A stretch of 64,000 nt of DNA from Streptomyces sp. CA-278952 (GTDB lineage Bacteria > Actinomycetota > Actinomycetes > Streptomycetales > Streptomycetaceae): contig NZ_CP112880.1 of NCBI RefSeq assembly GCF_028747205.1, positions 4,340,001 through 4,404,000 of the forward strand, given 5' to 3'. The number at the start of each line of letters is the position of its first letter. The stretch's first letter is position 1. Both the position numbers and the translations under genes were made by a program. Below, piece by piece: positions 15,973-24,355 of the stretch. Below the pieces are notes generated by a model. That model worked only from the letters and a program-made list of their open reading frames with translations, was not told the origin of the DNA and ran no database searches.

Positions 15973-16066
15973 GGCCCGGAGCCGGTGGTCAGCCGGCCCG
16001 GAGCCGGTGGTCAGCCGTCCCGGAGCCGGTGGGCAGCGGGTCCGGAGCCGGCGGTCAGCGGGTCCG
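15973..16066. repeat. Direct repeats between the Eis-type gene and the ABC permease
   Basis: About five imperfect copies of an 18-20-bp unit, cggagccggtggtcagcc, lie in the convergent gap and run into the last codons of the permease gene. The region has no separate terminator hairpin that I could see. Confidence 0.75.
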
Positions 16067-16897
16067 GATCCGGAACAGCGTCCCCGAGACGCCGATCGCC
16101 ACGGCGAGCATCCCCGCGGCCCAGGCGAGCGCGATCCAGGGGGTGTTGCCCACTTCCTGGCCGAGCAGCAGCCCGCGCAGGGACTCGATCGCCGGGGTGA
16201 TCGGCTGGTGGTCGGCGAAGCCGTGCAGCCAGTCCGGCATGTTCTCGGTCGGGACGAACGCGCTGCTCGGGTAGGGCAGGAACGACATGAAGAACGTGAA
16301 GCCGCTCGCCGCCTCCGGGGTCCGGGCCAGCAGGCCGATCGCCGCCGAGATCCAGGACAGGGCCACGATGTAGGCCACCAGCACGACGCCCACCACGAGC
16401 CAGCCGCCCCAGGAGGCGGCGGGGCGGAACCCGATCAGCAGCGCGACGCCGAAGACCAGGGCGGTGGCGCAGAGGTTGCGGACGGTGCTGGCCGCCACGT
16501 GCCCGGCCAGTACCGGCGTACCGCCCACGTCCAGGGAGCGGAACCGGTCGATGATGCCGCCCTTCATGTCCTCGCTGACGGCGGTGGCGGTGGTCGCGGC
16601 GCCGAACCCCGCGGACAGGAGCAGGACGCCCGGCACGACGTACATGACGTACGAGTCGTAGTCCGTTCCAGTGTCGATCGCGCCGCCGAAGAAGTAGACG
16701 AAGATCAGCATCAGCATGATCGGCAGAGCCAGGGACGTGATCAGCGCGTCGGTGTTGCGGCTGCTGATGCGCAGGGCGCGTGCGGCCATGACGGCGGTGT
16801 GGGTAAGCGGACCGGGCCCGGGGCCGGGGTCGGGGCGCAGCGCGGCCCCGCCGGTGTGCCGGGCCGGGGTTCCGCGCCGAACGGCGGTGTCAGACAT
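16055..16897 (-). CDS. ABC-2 type exporter permease (DrrB-like)
   Basis: Membrane subunit of a drug-resistance-type ABC exporter. The 280-aa protein has a Gly/Pro-rich cytoplasmic start, then six hydrophobic segments (for example LPIMLMLIFVYFFGGAI and VVPGVLLLSAGFGAATTATAV) and the family motif SEDMKGGIIDRFRSLDV. The ABC2_membrane signature lies between about residues 50 and 270. The gene overlaps the end of the ATPase gene by 8 nt, so the two are translationally coupled. Substrate unknown; the divergent TetR suggests drug-inducible efflux. Confidence 0.88.
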   Translation of the reverse strand: MSDTAVRRGTPARHTGGAALRPDPGPGPGPLTHTAVMAARALRISSRNTDALITSLALPIMLMLIFVYFFGGAIDTGTDYDSYVMYVVPGVLLLSAGFGAATTATAVSEDMKGGIIDRFRSLDVGGTPVLAGHVAASTVRNLCATALVFGVALLIGFRPAASWGGWLVVGVVLVAYIVALSWISAAIGLLARTPEAASGFTFFMSFLPYPSSAFVPTENMPDWLHGFADHQPITPAIESLRGLLLGQEVGNTPWIALAWAAGMLAVAIGVSGTLFRIRTR

Positions 16898-17951
16898 GGG
16901 TGGATGCCTCCGGAGTCGTGGGCGCCTTCGAGACGTTCGCGACGTTCGCGACGTTCGCGACGTTCGAGGCCTTCGAGGCCTTCGAGGTCAGGTCCAGGAA
17001 GACGTCGTCGAGGGTCGCGCTGTGCAGGCTGAAGCGTTCGATCGCGTGGCCCGTCGGGTCGATCTCGTCGAGCAGGGCGCGCACCTGGGCCGCCGAGCCG
17101 TCGGTGGGGAGACCGAGCGTCAGGGTCTCGGGGGAGTGGTGGACGGCCCGGCCGGCCAGCCGGAGGTAGGCCTCGTTGCTGGTGAGGACCAGGTCGAGAC
17201 GGTGGCCGCCGACGCGGGACTTGAGGTCGGCGGCGGTGCCCTCGGCGACGATCCGGCCCCGGTTCAGCAGGGCGATCCGGTCGGCGAGGCGGTCGGCCTC
17301 CTCCAGGTACTGGGTGGTGAGCAGGACGGTCGCCCCGCTCGCGGCCAACCCCCGTACGAACTCCCAGAGTTCCTGGCGGCTGCGCGGGTCGAGGCCGGTG
17401 GTCGGCTCGTCCAGGAAGAACACCCCGGGCTCCGGTGAGCCGACGAGCCCGGCCGCCAGGTCGAGGCGGCGGCGCATGCCTCCGGAGTAGGTCCGGGCGG
17501 GGCGGCGGGCCGCCGCGGTGAGGTCGAAGCGTTCCAGCAGCTCCCCGGCCCGACGCCGGGCGTCGGCCCGGGAGAGCCCGGTGAGCCGGGCCATCATCCG
17601 CAGGTTCTCCTCGCCGGTCTGGGTCTCGTCGACGGCGGCGAACTGCCCGGTGAGGCTGATCGACCTGCGTACCGCGCTCCGCTCGGCGACGACGTCGTAC
17701 CCCGCGACGCGGGCGGAGCCGGAATCGGCCTCGGTCAGCGTCGCGAGGATCCGCACGGTGGTGGTCTTGCCGGCCCCGTTCGGCCCGAGGAGGGCGAAGA
17801 CGGTGCCGCGCCCGACCTGGAGGTCGATGCCGTCGAGGACCCGGACGGCGGGCTTTCCGTAGGACTTGGTGAGGCCGTACGCCTCGATGGCGTCGGTGCC
17901 GACGGCGTTGCCGTCGCTGCCGCTGTCGGTGGTTCCGGTCGGACCGGTCAC
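16890..17951 (-). CDS. ABC exporter ATP-binding protein (DrrA-like)
   Basis: A 353-aa DrrA-type ATPase: Walker A GPNGAGKTTT, Q-loop TGQFAAVDETQTGEE, signature YSGGMRRRLDLA, Walker B GVFFLDEPTTGLDPRS and H-loop LLTTQYLEEAD. GTG 17951 is chosen because a perfect aaggagg (reverse strand, 17965-17959) lies 7 nt upstream; the open frame extends to 18029 but would cross the operator. The extreme C-terminus contains VANVANVANVSKA, encoded by a cgacgttcg 9-bp tandem repeat (about 16931-16960). It is the first gene of the exporter operon. Confidence 0.9.
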   Translation of the reverse strand: MTGPTGTTDSGSDGNAVGTDAIEAYGLTKSYGKPAVRVLDGIDLQVGRGTVFALLGPNGAGKTTTVRILATLTEADSGSARVAGYDVVAERSAVRRSISLTGQFAAVDETQTGEENLRMMARLTGLSRADARRRAGELLERFDLTAAARRPARTYSGGMRRRLDLAAGLVGSPEPGVFFLDEPTTGLDPRSRQELWEFVRGLAASGATVLLTTQYLEEADRLADRIALLNRGRIVAEGTAADLKSRVGGHRLDLVLTSNEAYLRLAGRAVHHSPETLTLGLPTDGSAAQVRALLDEIDPTGHAIERFSLHSATLDDVFLDLTSKASKASNVANVANVANVSKAPTTPEASTHV

Positions 17952-17967
17952 GGTCGGGCCTCCTTCT

Positions 17968-18004
17968 GCGTATGTCATACGCGTTACTGCGTAAGCATTA
18001 CGCA
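17968..18004. promoter_or_regulatory. Two palindromic operators between the ABC exporter and its TetR regulator
   Basis: Two perfect inverted repeats: gcgtatg-t-catacgc at 17968-17982 and tgcgtaa-gca-ttacgca at 17988-18004. Their centres are 21 bp apart and they share the half-site pattern gcgtA(a/t). They lie just upstream of the ATPase ribosome-binding site and are the expected binding sites for the divergently encoded TetR protein. Confidence 0.8.
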
Positions 18005-18145
18005 TCTCTAGGATGGGGTCAAGGCGCACGGGGGCGCGGGGCGTGACGGCGGCAGGGCGGCGGCAGGGCGGCGGCAGGGCCGAGTTGTCGGGATGCCGGG
18101 ATGTCCCGTTGTCGGGATGCCGGGTTGTCGGGCGAAGGGGATGCG

Positions 18146-18949
18146 GTGGCGGAGAAGAACGGCGCGGGCGGCGGCGACCTGCCGGCCAGCCTGGAGGCGG
18201 CCTGGGGGCTGCGGGGCCGCCCGGCCAAGGGCCCGAAGCCCGGCCTGAGCCTGGAGCGGATCGTGGCCGCGGCGGTGGGCGTCGCGGCGGCGGACGGGCT
18301 CGCGGCCGTGTCCATGGGCCGGGTCGCCCAGGAGCTCGGCGCGTCCACGATGTCCCTGTACCGGTACGTCTCCGCCAAGGACGAGCTGTACGTCCTGATG
18401 CACGAGGCGGCCATCGGCCCGCCGGAGCCCCTCTCCTCAGTGGAGGCCGGTGCGGGCTGGCGGGCGGCGCTCACCGAATGGGCCTCCGCGCAGCGCGAGC
18501 GCTACCACGCCCACCTCTGGGCGCTCCGGATCCCCATCGGCGGCCCGCCCGCGACCCCGAATTCGATCGCGTGGTGGGAGCAGGGGCTCCAGGCGCTGGG
18601 GGGCAGCCGTCTCGGCGAAGGTGACAAAACCTCGGTGATCCTGCTGGTCTCGAACTTCGTGCGCAGCGAGGCGCTGATGATGAGCGACCTGGCGGCAGCC
18701 GTCGCCGCGCGCGGGATCACGCCCGAGGAGTTGATGGCTTCCCACGAACGCACCCTCAAGCGGCTCGTCGACCCCGAGCGGCACCCGGGGATCACCCGGC
18801 AGCTGGAGACCGGGGTCATGAGCGAGCCGGACGAGGCGGACTACGAGTTCGGCTTCGGCATGGGCGTGCTGCTGGACGGGGTGGAGGCGCTGGTCCGTAG
18901 GGCGACCGGCGGCTCCGGCGCCTCCGGCGGCGATGTCGAGTCCCCTTGA
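18146..18949 (+). CDS. TetR-family repressor, probable regulator of the divergent ABC exporter
   Basis: A 267-aa TetR regulator. The helix-turn-helix is at about residues 45-75 (AADGLAAVSMGRVAQELGAS and then TMSLYRYVSAKDELYVLM) and is followed by a TetR_C_1-type ligand-binding domain. GTG 18146 is preferred because gaaggggatgcg precedes it; starts further upstream lie in repeats. The divergent layout around two palindromes is the textbook arrangement for a drug-responsive repressor and its exporter. A short GC repeat (about 18049-18133) forms its untranslated region. Confidence 0.87.
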   Translation: MAEKNGAGGGDLPASLEAAWGLRGRPAKGPKPGLSLERIVAAAVGVAAADGLAAVSMGRVAQELGASTMSLYRYVSAKDELYVLMHEAAIGPPEPLSSVEAGAGWRAALTEWASAQRERYHAHLWALRIPIGGPPATPNSIAWWEQGLQALGGSRLGEGDKTSVILLVSNFVRSEALMMSDLAAAVAARGITPEELMASHERTLKRLVDPERHPGITRQLETGVMSEPDEADYEFGFGMGVLLDGVEALVRRATGGSGASGGDVESP

Positions 18950-18974
18950 GGGCGGGGGCGTACGCTTCATGGTC

Positions 18975-19673
18975 ATGAGCGGAGAGGAAACCGGGAGCGG
19001 GCCCGGGAGCGGGGCCGATGTGCGGGTCCCCGGCCGGACGTCGGAGCGTCCCCCGGCACCGGTCGGTCTGCGGGAGCGCAAGAAGCGGCTGACCTATCAG
19101 GCGGTCTCCGACGCGGCCATCACGATGTTTCTGGAGCGCGGCTTCGACAAGGTGTCCGTGGCGGAGGTGGCGGCCGCGGCGGACATCTCCAAGCCGACGC
19201 TCTTCCGGTACTTCCCCGCCAAGGAGGACCTGGTCCTGCACCGGTTCGCCGACCACGAGGAGGAGTCCGCCCGGGTGGTCGCCGAACGGCCCCCCGGCGA
19301 GAGCCCGCTGGACGCCCTGCGCCGCCACTTCCTCGACGGCCTCGACCGGCGCGACCCGGTGACCGGGCTCTGTGACGTACCGGAAGTGCTCGCGTTCCTC
19401 CGCCTGTTGTACGGAACGCCGTCCCTGGTCGCCCGCATGTACGCCTACCAGGGCCGCTCCGAGGCGGCACTCGCCCGCGCCCTCGGCGGCGGGTTGCCCG
19501 CACGGCTCGCGGCCGGGCAGATCGTCGCCGTCCTGCGCATCCTGGCCCTGGAGAACTGGCGGCGGATCGACGCGGGGGAGAGCGCGGAGGGCGTCCACGC
19601 GTCGGCGGTACGGGCGGCCGAGCAGGCGTTCGTCCAGTTGCGGACGGGGCTGGAGCCTCAGCCGCGTAGCTGA
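18975..19673 (+). CDS. TetR-family regulator
   Basis: A 232-aa regulator with a DNA-binding region at about residues 45-85 (RLTYQAVSDAAITMFLERGF; VSVAEVAAAADISKPTLFRY) and a helical C-terminal domain. ATG 18975 or ATG 18969 could be used; TACGCT at 18961-18966 suggests a transcript start close to 18973-18975, favouring a leaderless mRNA from 18975. It follows the first TetR gene by 25 nt, but the two are not close paralogues. Target unknown. Confidence 0.82.
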   Translation: MSGEETGSGPGSGADVRVPGRTSERPPAPVGLRERKKRLTYQAVSDAAITMFLERGFDKVSVAEVAAAADISKPTLFRYFPAKEDLVLHRFADHEEESARVVAERPPGESPLDALRRHFLDGLDRRDPVTGLCDVPEVLAFLRLLYGTPSLVARMYAYQGRSEAALARALGGGLPARLAAGQIVAVLRILALENWRRIDAGESAEGVHASAVRAAEQAFVQLRTGLEPQPRS

Positions 19674-19740
19674 AGGCGTACGGGGGCGGGCGCCCTTCAC
19701 TGGTGCGCCCGGGCGGCAGACCCTGGCCGCTTCACGGTGG

Positions 19741-20544
19741 TCAGGCGGCGAGCAGGGCCGCGGTCAGCGCGCGGCGGTGGTCCGCCAGCCAGGTCTGGTG
19801 CCGGTCCCACACCGCACGCCCGCTCTCCTCGTACGCCGCCGTGTACGCCGCGTCGCCCCGCTCCACCCGCCGCTCGACGAACGCCCGGCACACCGCGGTG
19901 GCCTGCTCGATCACCCGGGGCAGGGCGGCCCGGTCCGCGCGCCCGAGCACGTAACCATCGGCCAGGACGCGCAGCCGGTGCGACGGGTCGAGGCCGGCGC
20001 GGCCCCGCATCGGCGCCCAGTAGCGCGCCACCATGGCCACGTCCCACACCGGGCGGCCGGGCGCGGCCAGGTCGAAGTCGATGAGCGCGGCGGCGCGGCC
20101 GTCCCGGAACACCACGTTCTCCAGGCACGCGTCGTTGTGGCAGACCACCGCGCCGGGAGCCGTCACCCCCTCCGGGTCGGCCAGGTCGGAGGGCCAGTGG
20201 GCCGCGCGGTCGAACGGAACGCCCGCCGCCGCGTCGTGCATCCGCCGAAGCAGCACGCCCACGGAGCGCAGGGCCTCATCCGTCCAGGCCCAGGGCGGAT
20301 GCGGGGCGATGGCGACCTCGCCGGGCACGTACGTGAGCCGCTCGCGGAGCCCGGAGGAGGAGACCCCCAGGGGTACCGGCACCCCGTCGAACCCCTGGTC
20401 CCGGAGGGCCCGGAGGTGGGCGTGCAGGGCGGCGGCATGCGGTGGGGCGGGGCGTTCGACGGCGTCGCCGTGACGGACGACGGTTCCGGCGTTGGCCAGC
20501 CCGCCGGACAGCACCTCCGGGTCCCGGCCCGCGGCGCCCGTCAC
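19741..20544 (-). CDS. Aminoglycoside-phosphotransferase (APH) fold kinase
   Basis: A 267-aa kinase-like protein with the APH catalytic loop VVCHNDACLENVVF (catalytic Asp, about 150) and the metal-binding motif ALIDFDLAAPGRPVWD (about 170-185). GTG 20544 overlaps the TGA of the upstream HAD gene by 4 nt (GTGA), which decides the start and shows translational coupling. The substrate is unknown: the family includes antibiotic kinases but also choline, homoserine and other small-molecule kinases. Pairing with a HAD hydrolase suggests a phosphorylation and dephosphorylation pair, which is inference. Confidence 0.85.
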   Translation of the reverse strand: MTGAAGRDPEVLSGGLANAGTVVRHGDAVERPAPPHAAALHAHLRALRDQGFDGVPVPLGVSSSGLRERLTYVPGEVAIAPHPPWAWTDEALRSVGVLLRRMHDAAAGVPFDRAAHWPSDLADPEGVTAPGAVVCHNDACLENVVFRDGRAAALIDFDLAAPGRPVWDVAMVARYWAPMRGRAGLDPSHRLRVLADGYVLGRADRAALPRVIEQATAVCRAFVERRVERGDAAYTAAYEESGRAVWDRHQTWLADHRRALTAALLAA

Positions 20545-21239
20545 CCACGCTCCCCGGCGTACTCTGCGCACGGCCCCAACGCCCTGCGCAGATCGGCCGG
20601 TTCACGGTAGAGGGCGCCGGTCATGCCGAGGGCGGTGGCGGCGTCGACGTTCTCCTGTCGGTCGTCCACGAACAGGCACCGGGCCGGCGGTACGCCCGCC
20701 CGCCCGGCCGCGATGCGGTAGATCGCCGGGTCGGGCTTGGCCACCTGCTCCACCGCGCTGCTCACGACCGCGTCGGCCAGGTCGGACAGGCCCAACAGGG
20801 CTAGATCAGCGCTCAGTTGGGGGGTCGCGTTGGTGACGATCACCAGGGGGACGTGGGTCCTGGCCCGGCGCAGCAGTGCCACCACCTCCTCGTCGGCCCA
20901 GAACGGCGCGTCCGCGAGTGCCCGGCCCAGTGCGCGGGCCCGGTCCGCGCCCACCCGCTCCACGAGCCCGGCGGCGATGGCCGCCACCCAGGCGTCCGGG
21001 GTGATCCGGCCCAGGAGCAGCGGGAGGTCGACCTCGGGTGCGTAGGCGATGCCGGTCGTGGTGCCCTCCGGCAGTCCGGCGGCCCGCTCCAGGGCGGCGA
21101 GCGGGGCGGTGTCGTAGAAGCGGACGACGTTGTCGAGATCGCAGAGCACGGCGTCGAAGGCGCGCCCCCCAGGGGCCGGAGGGGCCACGGGAGGTGCTGC
21201 CGGAGCGTCGTTGTCGCGGGTGGTGGATCGCGTACACAT
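20541..21239 (-). CDS. HAD-superfamily hydrolase
   Basis: A 232-aa HAD phosphatase-like protein: motif I DAVLCDLDNVVR (nucleophile Asp in CDLDN), motif II VIVTNAT, a conserved Lys in VAKPDPAIY and motif IV LFVDDRQENVDAA. ATG 21239 is chosen, since the frame extends 23 codons further but that part is Ser/Pro/Arg-rich and unconserved. The second Asp of motif I is replaced by Asn (DLDN rather than DxDGT), which may alter phosphatase efficiency. It is coupled to the following APH-type kinase. Confidence 0.83.
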   Translation of the reverse strand: MCTRSTTRDNDAPAAPPVAPPAPGGRAFDAVLCDLDNVVRFYDTAPLAALERAAGLPEGTTTGIAYAPEVDLPLLLGRITPDAWVAAIAAGLVERVGADRARALGRALADAPFWADEEVVALLRRARTHVPLVIVTNATPQLSADLALLGLSDLADAVVSSAVEQVAKPDPAIYRIAAGRAGVPPARCLFVDDRQENVDAATALGMTGALYREPADLRRALGPCAEYAGERG

Positions 21240-21700
21240 GCTCGGTACCGGACTCCTGCGGTGGCTTTCGGCGTGGTGCGCCGGGGGCGGAGGGACGTGG
21301 TCGGCCATAAACGGCCGCCGGACCGTTCATGGCCGACCACTGCCGCCCTTGCGGGCGGCCCGCGGGACGTCACGCGTCACCGTGTGTCCCACACTCGGCG
21401 GCGGTCAGCCGGTCAGCGCGCCGGCCAGGTCACCGGGCCCGCCTCGCCGTCGGCCACCGGGCGGTTGCCGCTGCGGTAGCCGCGTACGGCGCTCGTGGTG
21501 ACGGTGGATACGAGGGCCTACCCGCATGGACGATAGGGCCGGGCGGTCGCCCGGTCAGGGGCCCACGGGCCTATTGGCGGGCCCAACACGCGTATGAGTG
21601 GACGGAGTTCCGTACCGGCCCCGCCTACCGCTCGGTCCCCGGCGGCTCCTGCGCCCGGCCGGGGACCCGGGGCGTCCGCTTTCCTCGGCCGGGCCGGCGG
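21240..21700. other. Intergenic region without a supported gene
   Basis: About 460 nt between the HAD gene and the hydrolase at 21701. Several overlapping frames stay open because of GC content but none has recognisable sequence or a ribosome-binding site. The promoter of the HAD-APH pair should lie near 21240-21310. Confidence 0.6.
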
Positions 21701-22555
21701 TCAGAGCGCCGCGAGGTCGGCGAGCAGCTCGGCGGCGGGCTTCGGGTGGACGAGCCAGCGCAGGTGACTGCCGGCGAGCGTCCGGACGTCGAAGGGGTTG
21801 TCGGGCGTGAGCGTGTCGGCCTCGCGGATCATGCGGTCCTGCACGGCGGGCGGAACGCTGGCGTCGGCGGCCAGGCGGACGTAGGTCCTGGGTATCCGGC
21901 CCCAGGTCGTGGCCTGTGCCCGGTCGGCGGCCGTACCGGCGTCGAGGTTCTCGTCGCACTGGAAGGTGCTGAGGAAGGTCCGGAACTCGTCATCGGTGAG
22001 GTCGGCGGCGAAGGCCTGCTTGAGCGCAGTGAGCGCTGTCGGGTCGGCCGTGCGGAAGTTGAAGCGCAGCAGCCCGAGTTCGGCCGGGTTCCCGACGAGT
22101 GCGGCGGTGAGGGCTCCCGCGTCGACGTCGGCCATCTCCGGCTGGGCGTAGTAGTCGCCCACCTCCAGCTCGACGGGGCACCAGGCGGAGACGTAGACGA
22201 TCCGGTCGATCAGGTCGGGCCGGGCGTTGGCGACGGCGGTGGCCGTGATGCCGCCCCTGCTGTGGGCGACGAGGACGGTGGGGCCGTTCCGCTTGGCCCG
22301 TTCGAGGACGTCGATCACGCGGGCGGCGTTGTCCGCGAGCGTGACTCCCTTGATGCCTCCCGGCTCCGTGGCGAGGGCGGCGAGATCCTGGGGAGCCTGG
22401 TAGGACGTCGGCGAAGTCGCCTCGAATCCGTGCCCCGGGAGGTCGACCGCGACCGATCGGTGCCCGAGCAGGGCGAGTTCGGCCTGGAGCGGCGCGAACG
22501 AGAACGAGTTTGCGAAGGCCCCGTGGACCAGGATGAACGTCGGTTGAGTATGCAT
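21701..22555 (-). CDS. Alpha/beta hydrolase (esterase-like)
   Basis: A 284-aa alpha/beta hydrolase: the oxyanion strand FILVHGAFANSF at the N-terminus, nucleophile elbow VAHSRGG (Ser about 98), acid in the strand after residue 235, and catalytic His in GSHLRWLVHP near 267. It lacks a signal peptide. ATG 22555 is supported by ggagg (reverse strand, 22567-22563) at 7-nt spacing. Related proteins are annotated as esterases or salicylate-esterase-like enzymes; the substrate is unknown. Confidence 0.85.
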   Translation of the reverse strand: MHTQPTFILVHGAFANSFSFAPLQAELALLGHRSVAVDLPGHGFEATSPTSYQAPQDLAALATEPGGIKGVTLADNAARVIDVLERAKRNGPTVLVAHSRGGITATAVANARPDLIDRIVYVSAWCPVELEVGDYYAQPEMADVDAGALTAALVGNPAELGLLRFNFRTADPTALTALKQAFAADLTDDEFRTFLSTFQCDENLDAGTAADRAQATTWGRIPRTYVRLAADASVPPAVQDRMIREADTLTPDNPFDVRTLAGSHLRWLVHPKPAAELLADLAAL

Positions 22556-22616
22556 GCTTCAGCCTCCAACAGAACGATCTTCGGAACAAGATCCGACGGC
22601 GGGAAGGCGCGCTTGC

Positions 22617-22676
22617 CGCGAACCCTGGGCCGCTCCTGGGCGGTTCGCGAACCTTGAGCCGCTCTTGGGCGGTTCA
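22617..22676. repeat. Two 28-bp direct repeats upstream of the hydrolase gene
   Basis: Two copies beginning gcgaacc(c/t)tg(g/a)gccgctc and ending tgggcggtt at about 22617-22644 and 22649-22676, differing at three positions; each can fold into a weak hairpin. Confidence 0.6.
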
Positions 22677-22773
22677 GAGCTGGTCGGCCACGCAGTAGGC
22701 GCTGGATCTGGTGAGAGTCCGACCCCGTCAGCGGTGATGGAACTGATACGCCCGACCCACGAGTCTGGCGTGA

Positions 22774-23030
22774 GGGGGGCCAGACGATGCCGATCTCGAC
22801 ACCGTGGAAGGTGCGGGTGAGGTCCGCCAGTGGCGTGAGGACCGCCGTCTGCACGTCCTCGAGGGCTGTGTCGGTGGGCATCGCGACCTGCCGCATCCAC
22901 CACCCTTGTCGTCGGCGATGAACGTGTAGGGCCACCCGTCCTGCCCCGCCAGCAGGATGATCTCCCGCGGTATACCGAAGGGAGGTCGCTTCTTCCTCGT
23001 CCTGTGCCGTCTCGCCACGGCGCCATCCAA
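22774..23030 (-). pseudogene. Frameshifted remnant of an unidentified gene
   Basis: Two adjacent reverse-strand frames each look coding, with high third-position GC and sensible residues, but neither is complete alone. One reads FGIPREIILLAGQDGWPYTF followed by IADDKG (about 22979-22900). The next frame continues WMRQVAMPTDTALEDVQTAV and then LTPLADLTRTFHGVEIGIVW (about 22896-22774). A one-base loss near 22898, in the ggtggtgg run, would explain the break. No family was recognised. A sequencing error cannot be excluded. Confidence 0.5.
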
Positions 23031-23103
23031 CCCGACGGACCGCGAGGTCGGAAGTCAGTATGTCCAGCGCGGTCTTCGCCCCGCAGATCCCGCCGGCGCC
23101 GGT

Positions 23104-24189
23104 TCATGCCAGGGTGACATCCATGCCACCCTCGGCCAGGGACTCAAGGACTTCGGAGAACAGGTCGTAGGGCTGGCCATCCGGTGTCAGGGCGTGGGAC
23201 AGGTACCCGCGTGCGGTCGCTGCGTCTCGCCAGAGCAGGGTGGCGGGGGCGGTGTAGCCGAAGGTGCCGCGCAGGCAGTCGTCAAGGGCGGCGAGACAGC
23301 CGCCGAAGTAGCCGCCCGGCCCGTTGACCGCCTCGCCGAGTGCCAGGTAGAGGGCTGGTTGGTCGGTGATGTGCCGGCCGTCGAGTTCGTAGGGGTGACC
23401 GGCCGGCCGGTCACGGTGGGTACGCAGGCAGGCCCGCTCCTGGACGAGGTCATGCCAGGCCCCGCGGCGGCGGGTATCGAGGCCGGCCCAGGCGTTCACG
23501 GCGTCCGGCGGCCCGGAGAGCCACCGCTCCCAGACGGGCCGGGCGTATTCGGGAACGGGTGTGAAGCGGCCCGCGTCGAGCTCCAGGTCGATCAGGTCTG
23601 CTCCGCATGCGGACGGACGCCAGCCACTGACTGTGGCCCACAGCGGTCGATCAGCAAGCAGCTCGCCTTCGCCATCCCGTATCTCCAGAGCGGCCTCCTC
23701 CAGATCCAGCGCCCGCCGGGTCCCCTTCATCAGCGCCGCTCTCAGCTGATCACTCGGGGCGAGCCCCCGCAGGACCAGCGGGGGTGGCGCCTCGTTGGAC
23801 GGCAGGATACGGGTGAACTCCCGGCAGGAGCCCAGCCAGCGGTGCCCGTCGTGCAGGCGGACGCGCCCTCTGTAGCCCTCGGGCGGACCTTCGCAGTCGT
23901 CCATGCCGGTGAGCGACAGATTGTCCGTCCCGCGCAGTTCCCCCAAGCGCTCTGCGTCCTCCAGTAGCCAGGCGTCGAGTGGCTCGTCGTCCGGCACCAG
24001 CCACACCCGGCTGCCGAGCCAAGCGCGTACGCCGGACACCTCCGGCACCCAACCGAACAGCTCGTACGTCCCACGCTGAGGTTCCCCGAACAGCCCCTCC
24101 GCCTCGGCGCAGACGCCCCAGACATGGCCGTGCTCGGTCTCGGTCAGCGTGTACCGGGCGCTGACGCGCTCGTCCCCGTTCTCATGCAC
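23104..24189 (-). CDS. Barstar-domain protein (predicted RNase inhibitor fused to an uncharacterised N-terminal region)
   Basis: A 361-aa soluble protein. The C-terminal 90 residues match the barstar (barnase inhibitor) family: YELDGRHITDQPALYLALGE followed by AVNGPGGYFGGCLAALDDCL. Barstars block extracellular-type RNases by inserting an acidic helix into the active site. The N-terminal 260 residues (many Trp/Gly turns, such as RGTYELFGWVPEVSGVRAWL) are unassigned and could be a second ligand-binding domain. No barnase-like toxin gene lies beside it, so the partner may be encoded elsewhere or the protein may be an orphan immunity protein. ATG 24189 has no clear ribosome-binding site. Confidence 0.75.
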   Translation of the reverse strand: MHENGDERVSARYTLTETEHGHVWGVCAEAEGLFGEPQRGTYELFGWVPEVSGVRAWLGSRVWLVPDDEPLDAWLLEDAERLGELRGTDNLSLTGMDDCEGPPEGYRGRVRLHDGHRWLGSCREFTRILPSNEAPPPLVLRGLAPSDQLRAALMKGTRRALDLEEAALEIRDGEGELLADRPLWATVSGWRPSACGADLIDLELDAGRFTPVPEYARPVWERWLSGPPDAVNAWAGLDTRRRGAWHDLVQERACLRTHRDRPAGHPYELDGRHITDQPALYLALGEAVNGPGGYFGGCLAALDDCLRGTFGYTAPATLLWRDAATARGYLSHALTPDGQPYDLFSEVLESLAEGGMDVTLA

Positions 24190-24302
24190 AGCGGCAATGA
24201 TGCCCCGACATTCCGACGACGGAGTCGGGCCGTCGCCGGCCGGCTGCGCACGTGCTCGGTGTCAGTCGGCGGCTCAGGCGCCCAGCGCAGGTGGCGCGCG
24301 AC

Positions 24303-24330
24303 ACTTTTGCAAGCATGTGCTTGCAAAAGT
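24303..24330. promoter_or_regulatory. 28-bp palindrome over the -35 region of the XRE gene
   Basis: acttttgcaagca at 24303-24315 is the exact inverse of tgcttgcaaaagt at 24318-24330, giving 13-bp arms around a 2-bp centre, the largest operator-like palindrome of its kind in the window. It includes TTGCAA (24321-24326), which is 17 bp from CACTAT (24344-24349); ATG 24356 then follows at +1. A protein bound here would block RNA polymerase, so autorepression by the XRE protein is likely. Confidence 0.8.
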
Positions 24331-24355
24331 TAGCAAGGGTGTGCACTATCGGGTC

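Noticed and set aside
16007..17032. Forward frames across the ABC exporter genes
   Set aside because: They are shadows of the reverse-strand permease and ATPase, which have full motif sets.
21329..22657. Long forward frame of 442 codons through 21.3-22.6 kb
   Set aside because: It is the antisense of the alpha/beta hydrolase at 21701-22555, with no coding features of its own.
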